64,000 nt of DNA from NCBI GenBank assembly GCA_963808815.1, contig CAWEGI010000006.1, positions 1 through 64,000 on the forward strand. The letters are read 5' to 3'. This document shows, piece by piece, positions 33,724-43,054 of the stretch. The stretch comes from DATBLE01 sp963808815 (GTDB taxonomy: Bacteria; Actinomycetota; Thermoleophilia; Gaiellales; Gaiellaceae). The translations under genes and the position numbers were made by a program. The notes beneath the pieces are model-generated. The model saw only the letters and a list, made by a program, of their open reading frames with translations. It was not told where the DNA came from and did no database searches. How positions within the stretch are numbered: the first letter of the stretch is position 1; each line of letters starts with the position of its first letter.

Positions 33724-34190
33724 GCCGCTCCTTCCAGAAGGTGTCTGCTCAGCTCCTCGCGCAGGGCGCCGGCCTTCACACCGGTCGCCGGCACGACGAG
33801 GATGGTGTTGTCGCCTGCCACGGTGGCGAGCACGTGGGGATGCCTCGACTCGTCGATCGCCTCCGCGAGCGCGGCCGAAAAGCCGCGGGGCGTGAACAGG
33901 ACGACGAGGCTCTCGTTCGCCTCGATCGCCAGCGCCCAGCGCCGCAGCGCGCCCTCCAGCGCCCGCAGTCGGTCGAAGTCGACGGCGCCCGGCTGCGCGT
34001 AGACGAGCCGGCCGTTCGGAGCCCGGACCTTGACGAGACCGAGCTCGGCGATGTCCCGCGAGACGGTGGTCTGGACGACCTCGTGCCCGGCGTCGTGCAG
34101 CGCGGCGGCCAGCTCGGCCTGAGTCGAGATCTGACGGTCGCGGATCAGACGCAGGATGGCGCCCTGGCGCTCGCGGCGGTGTGCAGTCAA
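33720..34190 (-). CDS. argR: Arginine repressor
   Basis: 156 aa. Winged helix at the N-terminus: RRERQGAILRLIRDRQISTQAELAAALHDAGHEVVQTTVSRDIAELGLVKVR, with the SRD recognition helix. The C-terminal hexamerisation/arginine-binding domain has VVLFTPRGFSAALAEAIDES and ATVAGDNTILVVPATG (the GTDTI-like loop, here AGDNTI, keeping the key Asp). Encoded inside the operon it is expected to control, so autoregulated through the ARG box upstream of argC. Confidence 0.96.
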   Translation of the reverse strand: MTAHRRERQGAILRLIRDRQISTQAELAAALHDAGHEVVQTTVSRDIAELGLVKVRAPNGRLVYAQPGAVDFDRLRALEGALRRWALAIEANESLVVLFTPRGFSAALAEAIDESRHPHVLATVAGDNTILVVPATGVKAGALREELSRHLLEGAA

Positions 34191-35302
34191 CGAAGGACCT
34201 CCTGGAGGATCGAGATCGCCTGCGCGACCTCGTCGGGGGAAACCGTCAGCGGCGGCGTCAGCCGCAGCGTGGTGGGCCCTGCGGAGGTGACGAGCAGCCC
34301 GGCTTCGAAGCAGTCGGCGACGATCTCGGCCGCAGGACCCTCCGTTTCGACCCCGAGCAGCAGCCCGGCGCCGCGGACGGGCAACGCCTCCGCGACCTCC
34401 GCACTACGCGCGCGCACGTTCGCGAGCAGGTCCTCGTCGACCGCCTCGACCACCGCGCAGGCGGCCGCGCAGACAACGGGATTGCCGCCGAAGGTGGAGG
34501 CGTGGTCGCCCGGCGCGAGCCCGGTCGGCGCGAGGTCGCCGACGAGCAGCGCGCCGATCGGCAGCCCGTTTGCGAGTCCCTTCGCCAGTGTGACCAGGTG
34601 AGGCTGGACACCGAACTGCTCGAGGGCGAAGAATGTCCCGGTGCGGCCGACGCCGGTCTGCACCTCGTCGAAGCAGAGCAGTGCGCCATGCTCGGCCGCG
34701 AGCTCCGCCGCGGCGGCGAGGAAGCCGCGCGTGGCGGGATTGACGCCGCCCTCGCCCTGGACGGGCTCGACGAGGATCAGCGCCGTGTCGGGGCCGACGG
34801 CCGCCTCGAGCGAGGCCACGTCGTTCAGTTCCGCGAAGGCGACCCCGGGCAGGAGCGGCTCGAACGCGGCCCGCTTCGCCGGCTGGCCCGTCGCCGACAG
34901 CGCGCCGAGCGTCCGTCCGTGGAACGAGCCCTCGAGCGCGACGACGCCGGGCTTACCCGTCGCCTTGCGCGCGTGCTTGATCGCCGCCTCGACCGCCTCG
35001 GCACCCGAGTTGCAGAAGAACGCCTGCGCGCCGCCGAAGCGCCTGGAGAGCAGGTCGGCAAGCCGGGCCATCGGCTCGCTCCAGTAGAGGTTCGAGACAT
35101 GCCAGAGTCGGTCGAGCTGCTCGTGCGCGGCGGCAAGCGGGGCCGGATGGCCATGTCCGAGGCCGACCACGGCGATGCCCGCCGCGAAGTCGAGGTAACG
35201 CGTCCCGTCGGCGGCGGTCAGCCACGAGCCGTTGCCGTCGACGAACGTGACGTCGGCGCGGACGTATGTCGGGAGCACCGCGCTGCGCGTGGCGAGCGTC
35301 AT
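34187..35302 (-). CDS. argD: Acetylornithine aminotransferase
   Basis: 371 aa. Class III PLP aminotransferase: GTRYLDFAAGIAVVGLGHGHP, FFCNSGAEAVEAAIKHARKATGK, FHGRTLGALSATGQPAKR, LCFDEVQTGVGRTGTFFALEQFG, PLP lysine in LVTLAKGLANGLPIGALLV, and HASTFGGNPVVCAAA. It converts N-acetylglutamate semialdehyde to acetylornithine. ATGA overlaps link it to argB and argR. In many actinobacteria argF follows argD; here argR follows directly. Confidence 0.96.
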   Translation of the reverse strand: MTLATRSAVLPTYVRADVTFVDGNGSWLTAADGTRYLDFAAGIAVVGLGHGHPAPLAAAHEQLDRLWHVSNLYWSEPMARLADLLSRRFGGAQAFFCNSGAEAVEAAIKHARKATGKPGVVALEGSFHGRTLGALSATGQPAKRAAFEPLLPGVAFAELNDVASLEAAVGPDTALILVEPVQGEGGVNPATRGFLAAAAELAAEHGALLCFDEVQTGVGRTGTFFALEQFGVQPHLVTLAKGLANGLPIGALLVGDLAPTGLAPGDHASTFGGNPVVCAAACAVVEAVDEDLLANVRARSAEVAEALPVRGAGLLLGVETEGPAAEIVADCFEAGLLVTSAGPTTLRLTPPLTVSPDEVAQAISILQEVLR

Positions 35303-35928
35303 GAGGTCACCAGCGTCCGGCCGATCTCGGCCCGGACTCCGCGCCTGGCGGCGACGACGGCGGCGTGCAGCTTCGGGACGATTCCGCCCTCGAAGCAGCC
35401 GGCCTCCACCTCGTCCGCCCCGATGTGATCCAGGACCCGGTCGTCGCGGAGGACACCCGGGACGTCGGTCAGGAACAGGATCCGATCGGCCCCCAGCCCG
35501 ATCGCGAGCGCGGCGGCGGCCTCGTCCGCGTTGACGTTCAGCGGTCCGACGGCGAGCGGCGCCACGACGGGGATCAAGCCGTCGGCAAGTGCGTCCGCGA
35601 CCGCCTGCGGCCGGCTCGGCACCGGGGTGCCGACGTGCCCCAGCCCGGGCAGACGGGTCGCCCGTAGGCCGACCTCGTCGCCGGCCAGGCCGACGGCGCG
35701 CGGACCGATCGCGACGCAGAGCTGCGCGTTCACGTCGAGGAGCGCGGAGCGGACGACCTCGATCGCGGCGGCACTCGTGAACCGGCGCCCGTGGACGAAG
35801 GTGACCTCCAGGCCTGCCGCCTCCATCGCCGCCGAGATCTGCGGGCCGCCGCCGTGCACGACGACGGCGTTGCGGAGTTCCCCGAGATCGGAGCCGACCA
35901 CGGCCCCGCCCACCTTCACGACGATCAC
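35299..35928 (-). CDS. argB: Acetylglutamate kinase (short form)
   Basis: 209 aa from a GTG that overlaps the argJ stop. Amino-acid-kinase motifs: VIVVKVGGAVVG, AVVVHGGGPQISAAMEAAGL, RRFTSAAAIEVVRSALLDVN, GLIPVVAPLAVGPLNVNADEAAAALAIGLGAD and LFLTDVPGVL, ending GGIVPKLHAAVVAARRGVRAEIG. It is much shorter than the ~260-300 aa of most ArgB. It lacks the N-terminal helix typical of the hexameric arginine-inhibited enzymes and has a compact C-terminus. Feedback inhibition by arginine is therefore doubtful. Catalytic Lys and Asp positions appear retained. Confidence 0.92.
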   Translation of the reverse strand: MIVVKVGGAVVGSDLGELRNAVVVHGGGPQISAAMEAAGLEVTFVHGRRFTSAAAIEVVRSALLDVNAQLCVAIGPRAVGLAGDEVGLRATRLPGLGHVGTPVPSRPQAVADALADGLIPVVAPLAVGPLNVNADEAAAALAIGLGADRILFLTDVPGVLRDDRVLDHIGADEVEAGCFEGGIVPKLHAAVVAARRGVRAEIGRTLVTS

Positions 35929-37118
35929 GTCGTGTACTCCGCGTTGATCTTCACGTAGTCGTACGTGAGGTCGGAGGCCAGGTAGGACGCAGCGGCCGTG
36001 CCGAGCCCGAGGTCGAGCTCGATCTTGCAGACCGGCCCGTCGAGCGGGACCTCGGCCGAGGTCGGCTCGCCCTCGGCGAAGACCACGACGCCGTTCATCC
36101 GCAACGTGAGCCGGTCGACATCGACCTGCGCGAAGCCGCCCGAGACGAACGCCGATCCCGCTGCCGCGAGGACGCGGCCCCAGTTCGCGTCGCGGCCGAA
36201 CGCCGCGGTCTTGACGAGCGGCGAGGTCGCGATCCGCTTCGCGACTGCGTTCGCCTCGCCAGCGCTCGCAGCGCCGCCGACCTCGACCTCGAGCAGGACG
36301 GTCGCTCCCTCGCCGTCCACGACGATCTGCCGGGACAGGTCGGCGCAGACCTCGCTCAGCGCGGCGGCGAACTCGCGGTCGGAAGCGGCCGTGCGCTCGA
36401 CGCCGCTGGCGCCGTTGGCGAGCAGGATCACCGCGTCGTTCGTCGAGCACTCGCCGTCGACCGAGATCCGGTTGAAGCTCTCCTCGACGGCGCGCTTGAG
36501 GAACGCCGGCGCCTCGCCGGCGGCGAGCGGATAGTCGGTGGTGACGACCGCGAGCATCGTCGCCAGGCACGGGTGGATCATCCCCGCGCCCTTCGCCATC
36601 CCGCCGACGGCGAAACCGCCGCGAGCGACCAGCGCCTCCTTCGGGCACGTGTCGGTGGTGAGGATCGCCTCGGCAGCCTCGCCACCGCCCTCGGCGTCGA
36701 GCTCGATCCCGTGGAGGCCGGCGAGCAGCTTCGGCATCGGCAGCTTCACGCCGATCACGCCGGTCGAGAGGACGAGCACCTGCTCCGGCTCGAGCCCGAG
36801 CAGCGCCGCTGTCTGGGCAGCGGTCGCGAGCGCGTCGAGCTCGCCCTGCCTGCCGGTCGCGGCGTTGGCCACACCCGAGTTGATGACGACCGCCTGCGGC
36901 TCGGCCTGCGCGAGATGCGCCTTCGAGACGAGCACCGGCGCAGCCTGGACCCGGTTCGCGGTGAACATCCCGGCACCGACCGCGGGCACGGTGGAGCGGA
37001 CGACGGCGAGGTCGAGCTTGGCCTTGCGGATACCGGCGTGGACGGCGCCCGCGGCGAACCCCTTCGGCGCTGTGATCGCACCTGTGACGACGCCGTCTCT
37101 CTCGACCGCGACGGCCAT
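35925..37118 (-). CDS. argJ: Bifunctional ornithine acetyltransferase / N-acetylglutamate synthase
   Basis: 397 aa. The autocleavage site is visible in KGAGMIHPCLATMLAVVTTD (between Ala and Thr), giving alpha and beta chains. GFAAGAVHAGIRKAKLDLAVV, VVINSGVANAATGRQG, LVLSTGVIGVKLPMPKL, ECSTNDAVILLANGASG and the C-terminal end YDYVKINAEYTT are all family landmarks. It recycles the acetyl group from acetylornithine to glutamate, so no argA/argE is needed for the cyclic pathway. The ATG shares one base with the argC stop. Confidence 0.96.
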   Translation of the reverse strand: MAVAVERDGVVTGAITAPKGFAAGAVHAGIRKAKLDLAVVRSTVPAVGAGMFTANRVQAAPVLVSKAHLAQAEPQAVVINSGVANAATGRQGELDALATAAQTAALLGLEPEQVLVLSTGVIGVKLPMPKLLAGLHGIELDAEGGGEAAEAILTTDTCPKEALVARGGFAVGGMAKGAGMIHPCLATMLAVVTTDYPLAAGEAPAFLKRAVEESFNRISVDGECSTNDAVILLANGASGVERTAASDREFAAALSEVCADLSRQIVVDGEGATVLLEVEVGGAASAGEANAVAKRIATSPLVKTAAFGRDANWGRVLAAAGSAFVSGGFAQVDVDRLTLRMNGVVVFAEGEPTSAEVPLDGPVCKIELDLGLGTAAASYLASDLTYDYVKINAEYTT

Positions 37119-38047
37119 CAGACGAGGACTCCCGAGAGCCTCAGCCCGGCGGTCTCATCGAGGCCGAGTGCGAGGTTGGCGTTCTGGACCGCCTGCCCCG
37201 CCGCTCCCTTGCCGAGATTGTCGATCGCGCAGATCACGATCCACCGGCCCGTGCTGGTGTCCTGGAATGCCGCCACCTCGGCGCCGTCCGTGCCCTGCAC
37301 ACGGGCGATGTCGGGAACCGCGTCGATCAGCTGGACGACGTGCGACCCCGCATACGACGCCTCGAGCAACGGCCTCGGGTCCTCGCTCGCGGTGACGTAG
37401 CAGGTGCAGACCAGGCCGCGCCGCAGCGGGACGACGTGCGGCACGAACGCGACCGGGAATCCGAGCAGCTGCGCGATCTCGGGTGAGTGGCGGTGCCCGC
37501 CGACCGCGTACGGGGTGACGTTGTCGAGCACGACCGCCGCATGCGAGCGCTCCTTCAGCCCGCGCCCCGCGCCCGAGATCCCGGACTTGCCGTCGACCAC
37601 GACGTTCGCCGGGTCGATGATCCCGGCGATCGGTGCCAGCGCGAGCAGTGCCGCGGTCGCGTAGCAGCCCGGGTTCGCGATCAGGCGGCCGCTGGGCGGC
37701 GCGAGCTCCGGGAGCGCGTAGCACCAGCCGTCGGCGCCGATCCGGTGCGCGCCGGAGAGATCGACGACGACCGCGCCGACGGGCGGCGCGAACGCCGCCG
37801 CCCTCTCGTCGTCGAGGCAGCAGAAGACGAGCTCGGCGTCGGCCGCAAGCGCCTCCTCGTTCGGGACGAAGCGAGGAAGGGACCCGTGGCCGTTGCGGGA
37901 GAGCCGCGGATCGAGTGCGCTCGCGGGCTGCCCGGCCAGTGAGTCGGAACCCAGCACGACGAGCTCGAGCTCGGGGTGGGCGAGGACGCGGTCGAGCGTC
38001 TCCTGTCCGGAGAACCCGGCGACGCCGAGGACAGCCGTCGTGACCAT
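37118..38047 (-). CDS. argC: N-acetyl-gamma-glutamyl-phosphate reductase
   Basis: 309 aa. NADPH-binding N-terminus AVLGVAGFSGQETLDRVLAHPELEL. Catalytic Cys in RLIANPGCYATAALLALAP. SGISGAGRGLKERSHAAV and VTPYAVGGHRHSPEIAQLLG follow, with FVPHVVPLRRGLVCTCYV. First gene of the arginine operon. CATAAT lies 6 nt before its ATG, so the mRNA is probably leaderless; the ARG box covers the promoter. Confidence 0.96.
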   Translation of the reverse strand: MVTTAVLGVAGFSGQETLDRVLAHPELELVVLGSDSLAGQPASALDPRLSRNGHGSLPRFVPNEEALAADAELVFCCLDDERAAAFAPPVGAVVVDLSGAHRIGADGWCYALPELAPPSGRLIANPGCYATAALLALAPIAGIIDPANVVVDGKSGISGAGRGLKERSHAAVVLDNVTPYAVGGHRHSPEIAQLLGFPVAFVPHVVPLRRGLVCTCYVTASEDPRPLLEASYAGSHVVQLIDAVPDIARVQGTDGAEVAAFQDTSTGRWIVICAIDNLGKGAAGQAVQNANLALGLDETAGLRLSGVLV

Positions 38048-38053
38048 ACACGT

Positions 38054-38082
38054 ATTATGCAGTCATACTGCATTTATGCAAG
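38054..38082 (-). promoter_or_regulatory. ARG box and leaderless promoter of argC
   Basis: On the minus strand TTGCAT and CATAAT are separated by 16 nt, and CATAAT is 6 nt before the argC ATG. Between them lie two overlapping palindromes: ATGCAGT-CAT-ACTGCAT (38057-38073) and TGCAT-TT-ATGCA (38069-38080). TGCAT half-sites are typical of actinobacterial ARG boxes. ArgR bound here would block RNA polymerase directly. Confidence 0.75.
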
Positions 38083-38485
38083 TGGAGAGGCGGGCGGCCG
38101 CAGGCTGATCAGCACCGAGCCGACTGCGGCGGCCCCCACGAGGAGCAGGACGATGGCCGCCAGCGCGCCGTCGGCCGACAACCCACGGGTGATCAGCACT
38201 CCGTCCGTCACTGCCGACACCAGCCAGGCGACGAGTGCGACGGCTGCGAGCCGGCTGAGGCCGGCTGCGACAGCTGTCAACAGAACGAGGGCAGCGGCAA
38301 GGCAGACGATCCCGACCCATCCGAACAGCTGCCACTCCCACGCTCCAGGATCATCCCGCCAAGACCCGCCCGAATCGCAGCTCTCGTCGCACTGGAGACC
38401 GAAGCCATAGAGAGGAGGAGCGCGCCGAAAGCGCTCGCCGCGACCGGACGAGCGCGAACAGGACGGCTACGACCCGACGAGCCAC
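38074..38485 (-). CDS. Small membrane protein of unknown function (two frameshifts)
   Basis: About 136 aa when three frames are joined (breaks near 38440 and 38402, each a missing base). The GTG start at 38485 gives ARRVVAVLFALV. The middle frame gives AASAFGALLL. The main frame gives YGFGLQCDESCDSGGSW, then WQLFGWVGIVCLAAALVLL and two more helices (LAAVALVAWLVSAV; ALAAIVLLLVGAAAVGSVL). Four membrane helices are likely, with a Cys-x3-Cys loop after the first. The joined reading is convincing because hydrophobic segments fall in register, but the protein is not recognised. It sits between gltB and argC. Confidence 0.55.
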
Positions 38486-38534
38486 GACGCAAGTATTGCC
38501 CGGCGCCGAACGGAATCCGAGCGCCGGCCGGAGG

Positions 38535-41500
38535 CTAACCCGCGGTCGCCTCCTCGGGTTCCTCCGCCGCCCTGCCCCCGGTTCCTTCGTGCTCGTCCTC
38601 GATGGCAGCGACGTCGGCCCGCGGCCCGACACGCCAGAACTCCGCGACGGCGCCGTCCCAGCCGGCCAGCAGTGCCGCCGCCAGCGGCGAGCCGGTGTAG
38701 CGCGCGTGGCGCTCGACCAGGCGGCGGAGCTCGGAATCGCCCGACAGCCGCTCGAGGACGACCAGGTCGTCGTTCAGCCGAAGCGGGAGCTCGCCCGGCG
38801 GGTCGTAGACGAAGGCCTCGCCGCCGCTCATCCCGGCACCGAAGTTCCGGCCGGTCGTGCCGAGGACGACCACCGTTCCGCCGGTCATGTACTCGCAGCC
38901 GTGGTCGCCGATCCCCTCCACCACCGCGGTCGCGCCCGAGTTGCGGACGGCGAACCGCTCGCCGGCGCGCCCGGCGCAGTAGAACTCCCCGCCGGTTGCG
39001 CCGTAGAGAACGGTGTTCCCGGCGAGCACCGGATCGCCGGCATCGCCTTCCGGCGGCCGGATCACGATCCGTCCGCCGCCCATCGCCTTCCCGACGTAGT
39101 CGTTCGCCTCGCCGGCCAGGTCGAGCTCGACCCCGGCGGCCAGGAACGCGCCGAAGCTCTGGCCGGCAGAGCCGTGGAACCGCGCGCGGATCCGGCCCGG
39201 CGGCGACTGCGAGCCGAACCGCTCGCCGATCAGCCCGCCGAGCCGGGCTCCGACCGATCGGTCCCACGTGGAGATCGGGTACGAGGGCTCGACCAGCGCG
39301 GGACCGTCCAGCGCTGGTTGTGCGTCGGTTGCGAGCCGCCGGCCGAGCTCGCCGCCGCCCGCCACCGGCATCGACTCGGCCTCGAAACGGCCGGCGGGCG
39401 CCCCCAGCAGCGGCGCGAGCTCGAGCGTGTCCGCACGCGGATCGCCCGTCTCGCGCCGGCGCAGGAGGTCCGTGCGGCCGACTGCCTCCTCGAGGGAGAG
39501 GATTCCGAGTGAGGCGAGCCAGCGCCGCGCGTCTTCGGCGACGAAGAGGAGGTAGGCCGCCACCTGCTCCGGAGTCGCTGCATATTTCGCACGCAACTCC
39601 GGCCGCTGGGTTGCGATCCCGACCGGGCAGGTGTCCAGGTGGCAGGAGCGGACCATCAGGCAACCCTCGGCGAGCAGGAGCGCAGTCCCGAAACTGATCT
39701 CGTCGGCACCGAGCAGCGTGGCGACGACGACGTCGCGGCCGGTCTTGATCCCGCCGTCGGCACGCAGCCGCACACGCCCGCGCAGGCCGTTCTCGACCAG
39801 CGAGCGCTGCGTCTCGGCGAGGCCGAGCTCCCAGGGCAGCCCGGCGTTCTTGATCGACGAGAGCGGGCTCGCGCCCGTGCCCCCGTCCGAGCCGGCGACG
39901 TGGACGACGTCGGCCAGCGCCTTGACGACGCCACTCGCGATGAGACCGACGCCGGTCTCCGCCACGAGCTTCACCGAGATGGCGGCGTTCGGGTTCACCT
40001 GCCGGAGATCGAAGATCAGCTGGGCGAGGTCCTCGATCGAGTAGATGTCGTGGTGGGGCGGCGGGGAGATCAGCGCGACGCCCGGGGTGGTGTGGCGAAG
40101 ACGCGCGATCTCGACCGAGACCTTGTGGCCGGGAAGCTGGCCGCCCTCGCCGGGCTTCGAGCCCTGCGCGATCTTGATCTGGAGCTCGTCGGCGAACGCG
40201 GCGTACTCGGGCGTGACCCCGAAGCGTCCCGACGCGATCTGCTTGATCCGCGAGTTGCGCTCGGTGCGGAACCGGGACGGATCCTCTCCGCCCTCGCCGC
40301 AGTTCGACCGCGCCCGAAGCCGGTTGAACGCGGCCGCGATCGTCTCGTGCGCCTCGGCCGACAGCGCGCCGTGCGACATCCCGCCCGCCGAGAAGCGCTG
40401 CACGATCGAGTCCGCGGGCTCGACCTCGTCGAGCGGAACAGCCTCGGCGGGCGCGAAGTCCAGCAGGTCGCGGAGCTCCATCGGAGCCCGGCCGTCGACG
40501 AGGGCGGCGAAGCGGTCGTACGCCTCCCGGCGGTCCTTCCGGACGGCGAGCCGCAGAGCATGCGCCGCGTCCACCACGGATGCGTCCGTCTCATGCGGCT
40601 CGCCGCCCTTCCGGAACTTGACGTAGCCCGGGTTCTCCAGTCGCGTGGACGCGAACCGGCCCAGGGACTCGCGCTCGAGCTCGGCGAAGCCGATGCCGCC
40701 GACCGCGCTGGGCGTGCCGGCGAAGCAGAGGTCGACCACCTCCTGCGCCAGACCGAGCACGTCGAACACCTGCGCGCCGCAGTAGGCGGCGACGTCGGCG
40801 ATGCCCATCTTGGACATGATCTTCAGCACGCCGTCCTCGATCGACGCCCGGAAGCGCTCCTGCGCCTCGGCCGGCGAGGGACGGTCTCCACCGACCTTGT
40901 CCGCCGCGGCCAGCGCCGCGACCGTCTCGAGCGCGAGCCGCGGGCAGATCGCCTCCGCGCCGTAGCCGAGCAGGCAGGCGATGTGGTGTGCCTCTCGCGC
41001 CTCGTCGGTCTCGACGACGATCGTCGCCAGCGAGCGCAGCCCGCGCGCGACCAGGTGCTGGTGGACGGCCCCGACGGCGAGCAGCACGGGGATCGACGCC
41101 CGGTCCTCGGTGGTATCCGACACCAGCAGCGCCGTCCGGCCCGAGCGCACGAATGCCTCCGCCTCGTCGGCGAGGCGGAGGCAGGCGCTCTCGAGGTCCG
41201 ACTCGAACGTCGCGTCGATCCGGTTCAGGCGCTCGTCGAGCACGTCCGGGTAGAGGAAGAAGCTCTCGAACTCCGTCCCGCGAGCGGACTCGGGCCCCTC
41301 CGTCAGCAGAGGGGCCCGGCCGCCGAGGATGCATCGGAGGGAGAACGTGTGCCGTTCGCGCAGGTGATCGATCGGCGGGTTCGTCACCTGCGCGAAGCGC
41401 TGGCGGAAGTAGGAGTAGAGGGGACGGGCACGACCGGCGAGCAGCGGAAGCGCGGTGTCGTCGCCCATCGAGGACGTCGGCTCGTGGCCGCGGCCGGCGA

Positions 41501-42800
41501 CGGGGCGGAGGATGACGTTGACGTCCTCGCGGGTGTAGCCGAAGGCCGCCTGGCGGCCGGTCAGGTCGCCTGTGGGCGGCTCGACCGGCGTCCCGTTCGA
41601 GCCGCGGCCCAGGCCCTTCTCGAGCCAGCGCCCGTACGGCTGCCGGGCAGCGAGCCGCGCCTTGATCGCGCCGTTCTCCTCGAAACCCCGCTCGGGGTCG
41701 ACGGCGATCATCTGCCCGGGGCCGAGCCGGCTGCGGCTTACCGGCCCGCGCCCCGAGAGGTCGACGGCGCCCGCCTCCGAGCAGCAGACGACGAGGCCGT
41801 CGGAACAGACCGCATAGCGAAGCGGCCGTAGACCGTTGCGGTCGAGCGCCGCGCCGACCACCCGCCCGTCCGTGAAGACCAGCCCGGCCGGCCCGTCCCA
41901 CGGCTCGACCAGCAGCGAGTGGTAACGGTAGTAGTCGCGCAGCTCCCCATCGAGCTCGGGGTGCCCGTCCCAGGCCTCGGGAACGAGCATCGTCAGGGCG
42001 TGGCGGACGTCGCGGCCGTGCCGGACGAGCAGCTCCAGCGCGTTGTCCAGCATCGCGGAGTCGGAGCCGGTCTCGTCGATGACCGGGTGGAGCAGCTCGT
42101 CGTCCTCGGAGCCGAAGTTCCCTTCCCGGGCGCGCATCCAGTTCGCGTTGCCCTGGATCGCGTTGATCTCGCCGTTGTGACAGAGGAGCCGGAACGGTTG
42201 GGCCCGCTCCCACGAGGGCGCCGTGTTCGTCGAGAACCGCTGGTGGAAGATCCCGAACGGCACCGCGAGCGACGGGTCGCGCAGGTCCGGGTAGAAGCGT
42301 GCGAGCTCCTCGGCCGCGCACAGCGCCTTGTACGTGACCGTCCGGAAGGAGAGCGAGACGATGTACGCGCCCGGTGTCCGCTCCGCCCGGCGGCGCGCGC
42401 GGTAGGCGCGCATCTCGTCGCCGCCCGAGAGGGTGAGCTGCTCGATGCGCGGCATGGAGGCGAGCGCGCCCGCTCCGAGCGCACCGGTGTCGACCGGTAC
42501 CTCGCACCACTCCAGTGGCTCGATCCCCTCGGCCCGGCAGGCATCCTCGATCGCACCCCGCGCTGCCTCGTCACGGAGGAAGACCATCGCGATCCCGGCG
42601 CTCCCCTCCGGCAGCGGCAGGAGCACGCCCGCACCGTCACCGGTCTTGCGGTCGGCCGCGGTCGCGCCGCGGTGCCGCACGTTGTGCAGCCCCTCGAGCA
42701 GGGCGTCGACGATCTCGCGCGAGGCGCGGCCGGAGGAGTCGGCGACGAAGCCGATCCCGCAGGCGTCACGCTCCTGGGTTGGGCCGAACGGAGGTCGCAA
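38535..42800 (-). CDS. gltB: Glutamate synthase large subunit
   Basis: 1421 aa, intact over 4.3 kb. The TTG start at 42800 has GAGG 7 nt upstream. Class II amidotransferase: the catalytic Cys is exposed after a 13-residue propeptide (QERDACGIGFVAD), with FHQRFSTNTAPSWERAQPFR. Then a central domain, an FMN barrel (GEGGEDPSRF, QIKIAQGSKPGEGGQLPGHK, VHVAGSDGGTGASPLSSIK) and a [3Fe-4S] motif around residue 1050 (CLMVRSCHLDTCPVGIATQ). The C-terminal GXGXG beta helix has NDYVGKAMGGGRIVIRPP. It makes glutamate from glutamine and 2-oxoglutarate. No gltD is adjacent, so the electron donor (ferredoxin or distant GltD) is open. Confidence 0.96.
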   Translation of the reverse strand: MRPPFGPTQERDACGIGFVADSSGRASREIVDALLEGLHNVRHRGATAADRKTGDGAGVLLPLPEGSAGIAMVFLRDEAARGAIEDACRAEGIEPLEWCEVPVDTGALGAGALASMPRIEQLTLSGGDEMRAYRARRRAERTPGAYIVSLSFRTVTYKALCAAEELARFYPDLRDPSLAVPFGIFHQRFSTNTAPSWERAQPFRLLCHNGEINAIQGNANWMRAREGNFGSEDDELLHPVIDETGSDSAMLDNALELLVRHGRDVRHALTMLVPEAWDGHPELDGELRDYYRYHSLLVEPWDGPAGLVFTDGRVVGAALDRNGLRPLRYAVCSDGLVVCCSEAGAVDLSGRGPVSRSRLGPGQMIAVDPERGFEENGAIKARLAARQPYGRWLEKGLGRGSNGTPVEPPTGDLTGRQAAFGYTREDVNVILRPVAGRGHEPTSSMGDDTALPLLAGRARPLYSYFRQRFAQVTNPPIDHLRERHTFSLRCILGGRAPLLTEGPESARGTEFESFFLYPDVLDERLNRIDATFESDLESACLRLADEAEAFVRSGRTALLVSDTTEDRASIPVLLAVGAVHQHLVARGLRSLATIVVETDEAREAHHIACLLGYGAEAICPRLALETVAALAAADKVGGDRPSPAEAQERFRASIEDGVLKIMSKMGIADVAAYCGAQVFDVLGLAQEVVDLCFAGTPSAVGGIGFAELERESLGRFASTRLENPGYVKFRKGGEPHETDASVVDAAHALRLAVRKDRREAYDRFAALVDGRAPMELRDLLDFAPAEAVPLDEVEPADSIVQRFSAGGMSHGALSAEAHETIAAAFNRLRARSNCGEGGEDPSRFRTERNSRIKQIASGRFGVTPEYAAFADELQIKIAQGSKPGEGGQLPGHKVSVEIARLRHTTPGVALISPPPHHDIYSIEDLAQLIFDLRQVNPNAAISVKLVAETGVGLIASGVVKALADVVHVAGSDGGTGASPLSSIKNAGLPWELGLAETQRSLVENGLRGRVRLRADGGIKTGRDVVVATLLGADEISFGTALLLAEGCLMVRSCHLDTCPVGIATQRPELRAKYAATPEQVAAYLLFVAEDARRWLASLGILSLEEAVGRTDLLRRRETGDPRADTLELAPLLGAPAGRFEAESMPVAGGGELGRRLATDAQPALDGPALVEPSYPISTWDRSVGARLGGLIGERFGSQSPPGRIRARFHGSAGQSFGAFLAAGVELDLAGEANDYVGKAMGGGRIVIRPPEGDAGDPVLAGNTVLYGATGGEFYCAGRAGERFAVRNSGATAVVEGIGDHGCEYMTGGTVVVLGTTGRNFGAGMSGGEAFVYDPPGELPLRLNDDLVVLERLSGDSELRRLVERHARYTGSPLAAALLAGWDGAVAEFWRVGPRADVAAIEDEHEGTGGRAAEEPEEATAG

Positions 42801-42881
42801 TGCATACCTCGTGTGGTCTTGGAGGAAGCCCGCCTCTGTGGTGCTAGCTAGCCGGCGGAGGCGGAAGGAGCGGGACGCCGA

Positions 42882-42947
42882 CTAGCACGCAGGCTTGCGC
42901 GCGGCGAGAAAGAGAAACGCAAAGATCTCGTTCGCGGCGAAAGCCAT
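42882..42947 (-). CDS. Possible 21-residue leader peptide upstream of gltB
   Basis: ATG at 42947, TAG at 42882; the peptide starts MAFAANEIFAFLFLAARK and ends PAC. It is 81 nt upstream of the gltB start on the same strand. Downstream, CCGCCTC and GAGGCGG can pair across a loop containing GCTAGCTAGC before gltB. It is rich in Phe/Leu/Ala and has no matching amino-acid logic for glutamate synthase, so it may be a chance ORF. Confidence 0.25.
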   Translation of the reverse strand: MAFAANEIFAFLFLAARKPAC

Positions 42948-43054
42948 TGCCAGCAGAGTACGGGCCGGTCCCGACGAGGTCAAGGTCCTCGACCGAATTG
43001 CCGATGGACTTGACAGACCGGGAACCGCCCGGCAACACTTGCAAACCTGAAGCG

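Noticed and set aside
34825..35154. Alternative minus-strand protein within argD
   Set aside because: Out-of-frame shadow of a complete, motif-rich aminotransferase.
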